Shown here piece by piece: positions 37,610 through 44,764 of a stretch of DNA of 64,000 nt (the first letter of the stretch is position 1; each line of letters opens with the position of its first letter). Below the pieces are notes generated by a model. It saw only the letters and a program-made list of their open reading frames with translations. It did no database searches and was not told where the DNA came from. The translations under genes and the position numbers were made by a program. This stretch comes from Vibrio rarus (GTDB lineage Bacteria; Pseudomonadota; Gammaproteobacteria; Enterobacterales; Vibrionaceae). The stretch covers positions 248,001 to 312,000 of the forward strand of contig NZ_AP024901.1 of the NCBI RefSeq assembly GCF_024347075.1, in the 5' to 3' direction.

Positions 37610-38254
37610 ATGAAAAAAATAATTAAAACCTTTAGCCTACTGTTTGCTTCCTTATTTTTACTGACGGCTTGCAGTGATAATCAAACCCCACAATTGAACA
37701 CACATTACTCTGAGCTTGCCAATGATGTCAGTGACTTAGTAACCCAACCCGTCGTGGAAGTGTTCTCCTTAACCTGTGGCCATTGTCTGCAAATGGAGAA
37801 ATTCATTCCAGAAATTGAAGAGGGAATTGGTCAACCTATTGGTAAAATACACGTTACCTTTAACGAAAGTGCACAAGCCGCCGCCCTGTTTTATTATGCA
37901 GCAGCAATGCAATCACCATCAGGTAAACCTGATCAAGGTATGATGACGGCACTGTTTAATGTGTATCACGCTAGTGGCGATCTCAGTAAAGAGCAAACCC
38001 AACAAAACTTAGTGAGTGCTTTTCAAGCAAGAGGCATGACTTCACCTTATGAACTTAGTGAAGCACAACAACAGCAGTTGTTCTCTCAGGTGCATAAAGC
38101 CCAACAAATTACCGGAAAAGCTATGATCAACTCAGTCCCCACCTTTGTGGTTAACGGAAAATATATGGTCATCACTTCTGCTCACAATGACTTACCCTCA
38201 ATTATTAGCACCATCAATTATTTAGTTAAAAAGGATAATGCCAACAATGTCTAA
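37610..38254 (+). CDS. DsbA-family thioredoxin-fold lipoprotein
   Basis: A lipobox (LLTAC, Cys21) then a DsbA-like thioredoxin fold. The active site is CGHC (Cys56/Cys59) rather than the CPHC of classical DsbA, and the cis-proline loop is SVPTFVVNGKY. It would oxidise or shuffle disulfides in exported proteins from the periplasmic face of a membrane. Its end overlaps the next gene, an FKBP isomerase, suggesting a small protein-folding operon. Confidence 0.87.
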   Translation: MKKIIKTFSLLFASLFLLTACSDNQTPQLNTHYSELANDVSDLVTQPVVEVFSLTCGHCLQMEKFIPEIEEGIGQPIGKIHVTFNESAQAAALFYYAAAMQSPSGKPDQGMMTALFNVYHASGDLSKEQTQQNLVSAFQARGMTSPYELSEAQQQQLFSQVHKAQQITGKAMINSVPTFVVNGKYMVITSAHNDLPSIISTINYLVKKDNANNV

Positions 38255-38720
38255 GTTTTTATTTCCTGCCATCGTCGCCATATTGGCCGCTTTTATGATT
38301 TACCGAGTTTGGACAAACCATAAAGCGGGCCAAGATAACTTTGCAATTGGTCAGGCATTTTTACAAGAAAATGGCCAGCGTGATGAAGTGACCACCACCG
38401 AAAGTGGGTTACAGTATGAAGTTTTAGTAAAAGGTAATGGGGATACTCATCCTAGCCCAACAAGTACAGTGAAAGTGCATTATCATGGCACGCTCATTGA
38501 TGGAACTGTTTTTGATAGCTCAGTTGATCGTGGAGAGCCTATTGAATTCCCATTAAATCGAGTCATTCACGGCTGGCAAGAAGGCTTACAGTTAATGGTT
38601 GTTGGCGATAAATTCCGCTTGTACATTCCAAGTACGTTGGCTTATGGCAAAAAAGGCACGGGGCCTATTCCGGGTTCGTCCACTTTGATTTTTGATGTCG
38701 AGTTACTAGAAATCAAATAG
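38238..38720 (+). CDS. Membrane-anchored FKBP-type peptidyl-prolyl isomerase
   Basis: One N-terminal membrane segment (about residues 5-23) anchors a FKBP domain (about 50-160) with VKVHYHGTLIDGTVFDSSVD, VIHGWQEGLQLM and the Tyr of IPSTLAYGKKG, all typical active-site blocks. It would speed proline isomerisation at the membrane surface. The ATG at 38247, three codons in, is an equally possible start; the AAGGA is too close to the first and a little far from the second. Confidence 0.9.
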   Translation: MPTMSKFLFPAIVAILAAFMIYRVWTNHKAGQDNFAIGQAFLQENGQRDEVTTTESGLQYEVLVKGNGDTHPSPTSTVKVHYHGTLIDGTVFDSSVDRGEPIEFPLNRVIHGWQEGLQLMVVGDKFRLYIPSTLAYGKKGTGPIPGSSTLIFDVELLEIK

Positions 38721-38731
38721 AAACGTAGCAT

Positions 38732-38754
38732 AAAGGACTGTTTTACAGTCCTTT
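38732..38754. terminator. Bidirectional terminator between FKBP and HAD genes
   Basis: AAAGGACTG pairs with CAGTCCTTT around a TTTTA loop and is flanked by A-rich and T-rich tracts on both sides, so it can stop both converging transcripts. Confidence 0.88.
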
Positions 38755-38771
38755 TTACTCACTGTATTCGT

Positions 38772-39389
38772 TTATTCAGTAAAAGCAGACTCGGTTAAAG
38801 GTTTAAAAAGAAACCCGTTCTCAGTTACAAGGTAACAATCCATCCCCGCAGCGTGCGCCGCTTGTAAGCCTAATAAAGTATCTTCAAAAACAACGCAGTG
38901 TTGCGCAGCACAATTCATCTGCTCTGCGGCCATCAAAAATGTATCAGGGAAAGGTTTATGCCGTTCCACATCGGTTGCCGTTACCACCGCATCAAAATAA
39001 TCAAACACACCTCGAGCCATTAGCAAATCCACAGCACTATCTCGCTGTGCCCCAGTGCCAATAGCCACTTTTTTATGCTTCATTTGCTGCAATAAAACTT
39101 GGTAGGTGATCTCAATAAGCTCACCTTTGTTTTTATTATTAGCAAACTGCAACATCTTGAAACCAGACACTTGGACTGGATCCAATTGTAAGCCAAATCG
39201 TCGATTCACCTCTAATACAATTTTAGGGCTCGGCATCCCACCAAGGCTATGCAACCACTGAGGGTCAAATTCAAACCCAAACTCATCAGCCGTTCTCTGC
39301 CACGCATCTACATGCGCAGGCATAGTATCAATAAGGGTGCCATCCATATCAAAAATCACACCCTGGTATCGCCCAAGTTCTGGCAACAT
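38772..39389 (-). CDS. HAD-superfamily sugar phosphatase / beta-phosphoglucomutase-like
   Basis: A 205-residue HAD enzyme: motif I FDMDGTLIDTMPAHV, motif II IGTGAQRDS, the Lys of ERHKPFPDTFL and motif IV VFEDTLLGLQAA. It resembles YqaB (fructose-1-phosphatase) of E. coli. The GTGAQR motif II fits this branch. The gene faces the FKBP gene and lies just before the transposase element. Confidence 0.88.
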   Translation of the reverse strand: MLPELGRYQGVIFDMDGTLIDTMPAHVDAWQRTADEFGFEFDPQWLHSLGGMPSPKIVLEVNRRFGLQLDPVQVSGFKMLQFANNKNKGELIEITYQVLLQQMKHKKVAIGTGAQRDSAVDLLMARGVFDYFDAVVTATDVERHKPFPDTFLMAAEQMNCAAQHCVVFEDTLLGLQAAHAAGMDCYLVTENGFLFKPLTESAFTE

Positions 39390-39472
39390 AAACCACCCCT
39401 ACCTCAGATTATTAAAATAACAAACCATACAATATCAACCCAACATGACAAAACAACATTCACTTAAAATGC

Positions 39473-39515
39473 AGACACCCACACTTTAAATCTCATTTTA
39501 AATCTAGACACCCAT
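39473..39515 (-). repeat. Left flanking repeats of the transposase
   Basis: AGACACCCAC (39473-39482) and AGACACCCAT (39506-39515) are the complement of ATGGGTGTCT. Each is followed by an A/T-rich stretch containing TTTAAAT or ATAAATTT. Confidence 0.8.
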
Positions 39516-39609
39516 TATAAATTTCACACTTTAACTACACTAAGTGCAGTTCGTCATCTTCTTTATCATTGACTAAAATATTCTCAGTTCTCGAAGCAGG
39601 ATAAACACT

Positions 39610-40587
39610 ATGCCCCGTCCTCGAAAAACTCAGATCAGCATCGAAGATACATTGTACTATCATTGTTGTAGTCGTGTGGTACGACGCGCTTACCTTTGCG
39701 GTAATGACCCCTTCTCAGGCATTAATTACGATCATCGACGTGATTGGGTTCAGTCACTATTACTCAAACTTGAATCCATCTTTGCCATTGACGTTGCCGC
39801 ATTTGCTGTGATGTCCAACCACTTACACGTTATATTACGAGTTGATATCGAAACGGCCAATAGATGGAGCGATAGAAAAATTCTTGAACAATGGCATACC
39901 TTATTTAAAGGGGATGACCTAACCAAGAAGTATCTGAATGGAGATGTATTAGAATCACATGAAATCAAAAACTTGCAGAGACTCATTGCGGTGTATCGCA
40001 GTAGGTTATGTGATATCAGCTGGTTTATGCGATGCTTAAACGAACCTATTGCAAGGCGAGCAAATAAAGAAGATAACTGCACTGGTCGGTTCTGGGAGGG
40101 GCGTTTTAAGTCGCAAGCACTGCTCGATGATGCAGCTTTATTAACTTGCATGGCCTATGTAGATTTAAACCCAATTAGAGCGAAAATGGCCGAAACGCCT
40201 CAACAATCGGATCACACTAGTATTCAACTGCGTATACAAAGTGCACTAAAAGGTGAAACGCCACCCAATTTACTTCCCTTTATTGGCCACGAAAAAGAGA
40301 ATCAGCCTACAGGTATTGCCTTTTCGCTACAAGATTACTTAACTTTAGTTGATGAAACTGGGCGCATTATTCATAACGATAAACGTGGTGTTATCAGTAG
40401 CAACAGTAAAAAGTTACTAGATAAGATGGATATTCCCCATGAAAACTGGATTAAGTTAACGATGGAATTTGGTCTACTCTTTCATGGCCCTGTAGGAAGT
40501 ATTGAAGAACTCACTTGCTACTGCCAACATTTGCAAAAAAGACGACGACATTTTGCTTCTTGCTGTAAATACCTCCATATAAGTTAA
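39610..40587 (+). CDS. Y1 (HUH) transposase, IS200-like / REP-associated
   Basis: A 325-residue member of the Y1 transposase/TnpA-REP (RAYT) superfamily. The HUH metal-binding motif is NHLHVIL (His71/His73), after the characteristic YHCCSRVVRRAYLCG start; the region CTGRFWEGRFKSQALL and CMAYVDLNPIRAKM is conserved in this family. RAYTs are usually single-copy and linked to extragenic palindromes. It appears intact, with ATG and AAGCAGGAT ahead. Flanking repeats support the RAYT assignment. Confidence 0.85.
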   Translation: MPRPRKTQISIEDTLYYHCCSRVVRRAYLCGNDPFSGINYDHRRDWVQSLLLKLESIFAIDVAAFAVMSNHLHVILRVDIETANRWSDRKILEQWHTLFKGDDLTKKYLNGDVLESHEIKNLQRLIAVYRSRLCDISWFMRCLNEPIARRANKEDNCTGRFWEGRFKSQALLDDAALLTCMAYVDLNPIRAKMAETPQQSDHTSIQLRIQSALKGETPPNLLPFIGHEKENQPTGIAFSLQDYLTLVDETGRIIHNDKRGVISSNSKKLLDKMDIPHENWIKLTMEFGLLFHGPVGSIEELTCYCQHLQKRRRHFASCCKYLHIS

Positions 40588-40901
40588 TACGTTTTTACCG
40601 CTATTACTCAAACCTTATCACTAACAGGTTTGATATCCCCTGTTATTTAAAGTGTCACTTCCTTAGCGATTTATCTACCATGAAACATCCTCCAATCAGT
40701 CTGTATGTAATACCCAAGCACCTGATTTCTGATGATAGATGAGACGAATAAATGGGTGGCTTAATAAATTTTGATAAATTGGTGCCCAAATCTAATATGG
40801 GTGGCTAGATTTTTGATATGGGTGGCTAGATTTTTGTTGTCTTTATTGCCCGTTTGTACAAGAATCGTATTTAAGGTGATGTTATTGTTAAGGATGCGAT
40901 A
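40588..40901. other. Intergenic region after the transposase
   Basis: No gene lies in this 314-bp gap. It contains the right-hand transposase repeats, and its last about 65 bp must contain the hnoX promoter, for which I see no convincing -35/-10 pair. Confidence 0.6.
40752..40835 (+). repeat. Right flanking repeats of the transposase
   Basis: Three copies of ATGGGTGGC (40752, 40797, 40818), the last two identical over ATGGGTGGCTAGATTTTT. Between the first and second is TTGGTGCCCAAAT, a possible inverted half. They differ from the left flank by one base in the core (GGC in place of GTC). Confidence 0.85.
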
Positions 40902-41477
40902 ATGAAGGGAATCATTTTTACCGAGTTTTTAGAGTTAGTGGAACACCATTTTGGTTTAGAGGTATTAGACCAAGTACTTGAAATGTCAGAAGATCAAGGA
41001 ATTTACACTTCTGTTGGCAGTTATGACCATAATGACCTCGTTAAGCTTATTGTTAATCTAAGCAAAACTTCTGATGTACCAGCCGAGCAGTTACAGCAAG
41101 TTTTTGGGGAGTCTGTGTTTAAAAAGCTATTGGCAACCATGCCACAAGAAGTGGCCATTGCGCACAGTACTACCAGTTTTGAGTTCATACGTCATGTGGA
41201 AGACTACATTCATGTGGAAGTTAAAAAACTGTACCCCGACGCCGTACCTCCTGCTTTTGAGTTCATTTCAGAAACTGAAACTGAGCTTATTCTCAACTAC
41301 AAAAGTGCCCGTTGCATGTCCCACGTGTGTTTAGGGTTGATTAAAGGGTGTGCCAACCATTTTGGTCAAACTTTAAATATACAAATGAAACCGCTCAACG
41401 AAAGTGGCAGTGAAGTACGCTTCAATATTACTTTAGTGAACCCAAACCATACCAACCAGAGTAAGAACATTGCATAA
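40902..41477 (+). CDS. hnoX: H-NOX haem nitric-oxide sensor
   Basis: A 191-residue soluble haem protein of the H-NOX family, which binds NO and controls a partner kinase. The proximal haem ligand is His104 in DYIHVEVKKLYPDA and the haem-propionate motif YxSxR is Tyr133-Ser135-Arg137 (NYKSAR). The distal pocket is built by the N-terminal helices beginning MKGIIFTEFLELVE. No oxygen-stabilising distal tyrosine is obvious, as in facultative anaerobes that sense NO. It is followed by hahK on the same strand. Confidence 0.95.
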   Translation: MKGIIFTEFLELVEHHFGLEVLDQVLEMSEDQGIYTSVGSYDHNDLVKLIVNLSKTSDVPAEQLQQVFGESVFKKLLATMPQEVAIAHSTTSFEFIRHVEDYIHVEVKKLYPDAVPPAFEFISETETELILNYKSARCMSHVCLGLIKGCANHFGQTLNIQMKPLNESGSEVRFNITLVNPNHTNQSKNIA

Positions 41478-41614
41478 ATAGCGCACAAAAAACACTTGAT
41501 TATATTATTCATAAGCCATTGTTCTACTAGAAAAAACATATTCATCAAATATTAATACCCGCTACAACTGAACCGCTACTTACGGCGATAAGCCTAAATA
41601 CTGAGTATTTGAGT

Positions 41615-43324
41615 ATGACGACACCCAATTTAGACACTGAGCTGCTACAAAGGAAGTTAACCCGAGAAGTGGCCTCTCGTAAGCAAGCAGAAACGTTACT
41701 CGAACAAAAAAGCTTAGAGCTATTCGAATCTAAGCAAAAACTTGAACTGGCCGTGGCTCAATTAGAAAAATCTTCCGCACAAGATATTCTAAAATTGGAG
41801 TTCCAGCAGCAAATAGATGCCCTACTCATCTACTTTGGTCGAGCCTTTTTAGACCACCATTTAGATGACATCATATTGTCTAATTTTGTTGCTAAAGTGT
41901 GTGAAAGTACGTTAATTCGTGCATGTTATTTAAAATTAAATGCCGAATTGATGCTCGGGCTTAAAAAGCCATTTTATGGCTCTGAGATTAACGTTGATCC
42001 AAACAGTTTAAAGTTGCAATGGCACGGCAGCCAATTGGACATTCCATTGATAGTCAATCGAGAGAAAATTGGCCTTCTAAGTCTAAAAATTCAAGATACG
42101 GAACAAGATAATCAATTTATTGAACAACCCTTAAGGTTAGTGGCCGATCTACTGTGCCGTGCAGTAAACCGCCAGCAAATTATCTATAGAAACATAGAGT
42201 CACGCAAAAAAGCGGAACATTCAGAACGGGCGACTCGTGATTTTCTCGCCATGATCAATCACGAACTTCGCACCCCTTTAAACGGACTACTTGGAAGCTC
42301 TGAATTACTGCAAGACACTCTATTAGACACCCACCAGCAACAATTAGTACAAAATCTCATTCAATCTGGTGAGTTCCTGAGAGTCATTATTAATGATCTT
42401 CTGGACTACAGTAAAATCAACGCAGATATGTTTACTCTATTGCCAAGAAAGTTTGAAATAAAGTCATTAATTAATACTTTATCGAGCATTTTCACCTCAA
42501 AAGCCCAAGAAAAGTCTCTTTCCTTTGATATAAAAATCAGTGACAACGTACCATGCGCTGTTGAAGGCGATATGGAAAGAATCACTCAGATTTTTGTGAA
42601 TTTAATCGGTAATGCCGTTAAATTCACCGATCAAGGTTCGGTAACATTAACTTTAGACTGGCAAGATAAACAGCTGCACTTTCAAGTTAAAGACACAGGT
42701 ATAGGCATCAGTGATACCGCGCAAAGCAAACTCTTCCAGCCATTTACTCAAGTGGATCGTTCTAGTAAACGCAATGTTGAAGGCACTGGATTAGGCCTAG
42801 CTATCTGTAATCAACTCATTCAATTAATGGGTGGCTCTATTAATTTGTGCAGTGCGGTTAATGTGGGGACGACATTTACTGGGCGTATTCCTTTGCGAAA
42901 AGTGAGGGCGTTACCTAGCGCGGCTAAAGATCCCGCAAAGCAGATCAATAAATTGTTACCACAAAATTTATCGATGTTGGTGGTGGATGACATTCGTATG
43001 AATCAGATCATCATTAATGAAATGCTGACCAAGCTCAATATAAAACCGGATATTGCAAATAATGGCCTTGAAGCGGTCACTGCAGTGCAAAATAAACGCT
43101 ACGACATGATACTAATGGATTGTCGCATGCCTGAAATGGATGGATTTGAAGCCACCAAAAAGATCCGCTCGTTAAGCATGGATATGCCAATAATTGCGCT
43201 CACAGCCAGTACGACTCTTTCAGAAAGAGAGCTCTGTTTTAAATCCGGTATGAATGATGTACTGACCAAACCTTATCGCTCAGCAGATATTCAAAATATG
43301 CTAGTGAAATGGTGCCAACACTAG
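41615..43324 (+). CDS. hahK: H-NOX-associated hybrid histidine kinase
   Basis: A soluble hybrid kinase without membrane segments. An N-terminal coiled coil (about residues 8-55) and a PAS/GAF-like domain (about 60-185) lead to HisKA with His216 in DFLAMINHELRTPLNG, HATPase (N box NLIGNAVKFTD, G2 box GTGLGLAICNQL), and a C-terminal receiver domain with Asp502 in ILMDCRMPEMDG. In Vibrio fischeri the equivalent kinase HahK is inhibited by NO-bound H-NOX and feeds the SypF HPt domain to activate sypG (known biology). ATG is used; an in-frame TTG is two codons upstream. Confidence 0.92.
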   Translation: MTTPNLDTELLQRKLTREVASRKQAETLLEQKSLELFESKQKLELAVAQLEKSSAQDILKLEFQQQIDALLIYFGRAFLDHHLDDIILSNFVAKVCESTLIRACYLKLNAELMLGLKKPFYGSEINVDPNSLKLQWHGSQLDIPLIVNREKIGLLSLKIQDTEQDNQFIEQPLRLVADLLCRAVNRQQIIYRNIESRKKAEHSERATRDFLAMINHELRTPLNGLLGSSELLQDTLLDTHQQQLVQNLIQSGEFLRVIINDLLDYSKINADMFTLLPRKFEIKSLINTLSSIFTSKAQEKSLSFDIKISDNVPCAVEGDMERITQIFVNLIGNAVKFTDQGSVTLTLDWQDKQLHFQVKDTGIGISDTAQSKLFQPFTQVDRSSKRNVEGTGLGLAICNQLIQLMGGSINLCSAVNVGTTFTGRIPLRKVRALPSAAKDPAKQINKLLPQNLSMLVVDDIRMNQIIINEMLTKLNIKPDIANNGLEAVTAVQNKRYDMILMDCRMPEMDGFEATKKIRSLSMDMPIIALTASTTLSERELCFKSGMNDVLTKPYRSADIQNMLVKWCQH

Positions 43325-43343
43325 TCACTCCTACCCTATATAA

Positions 43344-43366
43344 AGCTCACTTCGCCGTAGTGAGCT
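43344..43366 (+). terminator. Hairpin after hahK
   Basis: AGCTCACT pairs with AGTGAGCT around a 7-nt loop, 20 bp after the hahK stop. The exit side (GAGCTTTATAATACC) is only moderately T-rich. It separates hnoX-hahK from the sigma-54 promoter of the syp-like genes. Confidence 0.55.
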
Positions 43367-43401
43367 GAGCTTTATAATACCTTTTACCCCGTTATTTTTT
43401 A

Positions 43402-43438
43402 TTCTCAAAATAAGAATCTGCATTTCTCATTTTGAGAC
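43402..43438 (+). promoter_or_regulatory. Two SypG-type enhancer palindromes upstream of sypA
   Basis: TTCTCAAAATAAGAA (43402-43416) and TTCTCATTTTGAGAC (43424-43438) have centres 22 bp apart, on the same helix face. Both fit TTCTCA-N3-TGAGAA with one mismatch each. They sit 47 and 69 bp upstream of the -24 element, an enhancer position for a sigma-54 activator. Confidence 0.78.
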
Positions 43439-43475
43439 AACCCCGTAAGCCCCTGATTTTTAATCATAATTTTTC

Positions 43476-43491
43476 TGGCACGCATTCTGCA
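43476..43491 (+). promoter_or_regulatory. Sigma-54 promoter of sypA
   Basis: TGGCACGCATTCTGCA matches the -24/-12 consensus TGGCACG-N4-TTGCA with GG and GC in correct spacing (10 nt between). Transcription should start near 43503, about 50 bp before the sypA ATG. Confidence 0.88.
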
Positions 43492-43553
43492 ACTGTTCTC
43501 CTGACATTGTTGAAATACGCTCTGTGAGCGATTCATTAAACGGAGAAAACATA

Positions 43554-43886
43554 ATGGAATTACGCAAAATTGAATCCAATGAACAGCTACTCACTCTCGC
43601 CGTATTTGGTGATTTTAATGCTCAATCAAGCAAAGAAGCCCAACTTTGTATTGACGACCTATTAAGTGATGACACCCACCCGCAAATTGAAATCGATCTA
43701 GAACATGTCGATTTTATGGATACCTCCGGCATTGGTGCCATTGTTTACTTCTATAAACGCTTAATTGAAAGCAACCGCAATATGAGCATTAAAAACGTCC
43801 ACGGCCAACCTTTAAAAATGATGGAATTGCTGCGAATCGGCCAAGCCATTCCCCTAAGCACTCAGCAAGCAAAACGTACACATTGA
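43554..43886 (+). CDS. sypA: STAS-domain protein (SypA-like)
   Basis: A 110-residue single STAS domain like anti-anti-sigma factors, with FMDTSGIGAIVYFYKRL; Ser58 is the conserved phosphorylatable serine. In Vibrio fischeri SypA promotes biofilm when unphosphorylated and is controlled by the kinase/phosphatase SypE. No sypE-like gene is present in this window. Start is the ATG with GGAG; an upstream in-frame GTG-type start lacks this. First gene of the syp-like operon. Confidence 0.85.
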   Translation: MELRKIESNEQLLTLAVFGDFNAQSSKEAQLCIDDLLSDDTHPQIEIDLEHVDFMDTSGIGAIVYFYKRLIESNRNMSIKNVHGQPLKMMELLRIGQAIPLSTQQAKRTH

Positions 43887-43933
43887 TTATCAATCACATG
43901 GATGTGAATCGCACTATCAAAGGTAGGAGAGCA

Positions 43934-44764
43934 ATGATGACCTGGACTCAACAACTCAAACTCAGCAGTACATTACTTGGCACACTCATCATGATGGGTT
44001 GTAGCAGTTACCCCGATGAAGGCAAAGGTGGCTTGGGTGAACACAGTGTCATGTCTGACTTCTCTCCCGTTTTTCCTGATGAGCCTCTTGGCCCCGAACA
44101 TGGAATGCGCTTTGATTTTCATATTGCACGTCTGCAATTGGATAGCTTAATCAATCAGGGGGCCGAATGGTGTTTCCCCGCTTCCGTGGTACAAGCCGAA
44201 ACCAAAGAAAAACGCATTGCCCGTGAACTGGAGGCTGGACTATTACTGGATGCGGCCAACGACATCGTAATTTTACGAAAAAACCTGAATAAACTTGAGC
44301 TGCAATTAGATTACGTCACCAATGAAACTCAATGCGTTCCCCCCTCAAAAAATGCCACATTTCAAAGTGATAAAGCCATTATTACTCAACTTGTCACCTT
44401 GCTTAATGTTGACAACCAATTTGCTATCAACTCTACAGAGATCAATCCCAAATATATGGGGCATCTCGCTCAGGCCGCCCAATTATTAAAACAACACACC
44501 CATTTAAACCTTAGCGTAACGGGTCATGCCGATATGACCGGCAGCGCCATGAAAAATGAGCAACTGGCCATGGGTCGCGCTCAACAAGTACAGCGCTATC
44601 TGGTTATTTTTGGCCTAGCTCGCGCTCGAATACAAACCCTATCTGTAGGGGAAACCCTCCCCCTAACGGAAGGCGATAGTCCCGCTATTCGCCTAACCAA
44701 TCGTCGAGTGAGCATTGATATTGTGTCAACTAAAGCCCAAGGAGTCGACTATGAACGTCCTTAA
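43934..44764 (+). CDS. sypB: OmpA-like lipoprotein (SypB-like)
   Basis: A lipobox (MMGC, Cys23) is followed by a linker with two Cys and a C-terminal OmpA domain (about residues 165-275), with INSTEINPKYMGHLAQAAQL, LSVTGHADMTGS and LTNRRVSIDI. It resembles SypB, an outer-membrane or cell-wall linked protein in the polysaccharide locus. I chose the first of two adjacent ATGs after GGAG; the frame is open 17 codons upstream. Confidence 0.82.
   Translation: MMTWTQQLKLSSTLLGTLIMMGCSSYPDEGKGGLGEHSVMSDFSPVFPDEPLGPEHGMRFDFHIARLQLDSLINQGAEWCFPASVVQAETKEKRIARELEAGLLLDAANDIVILRKNLNKLELQLDYVTNETQCVPPSKNATFQSDKAIITQLVTLLNVDNQFAINSTEINPKYMGHLAQAAQLLKQHTHLNLSVTGHADMTGSAMKNEQLAMGRAQQVQRYLVIFGLARARIQTLSVGETLPLTEGDSPAIRLTNRRVSIDIVSTKAQGVDYERP

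Larger units (their letters stand above)
39473..40835. mobile_element. REP-associated-type transposase with flanking inverted repeats
   Basis: The element is defined by AGACACCCA at 39473 and 39506 on the left and ATGGGTGGCT-type copies at 40752, 40797 and 40818 on the right, in inverted orientation around the Y1 transposase gene. I see no target-site duplication. The right-hand unit is ATGGGTGGCTAGATTTTT, present as two identical copies 21 bp apart. The true ends are not determined. Confidence 0.6.
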
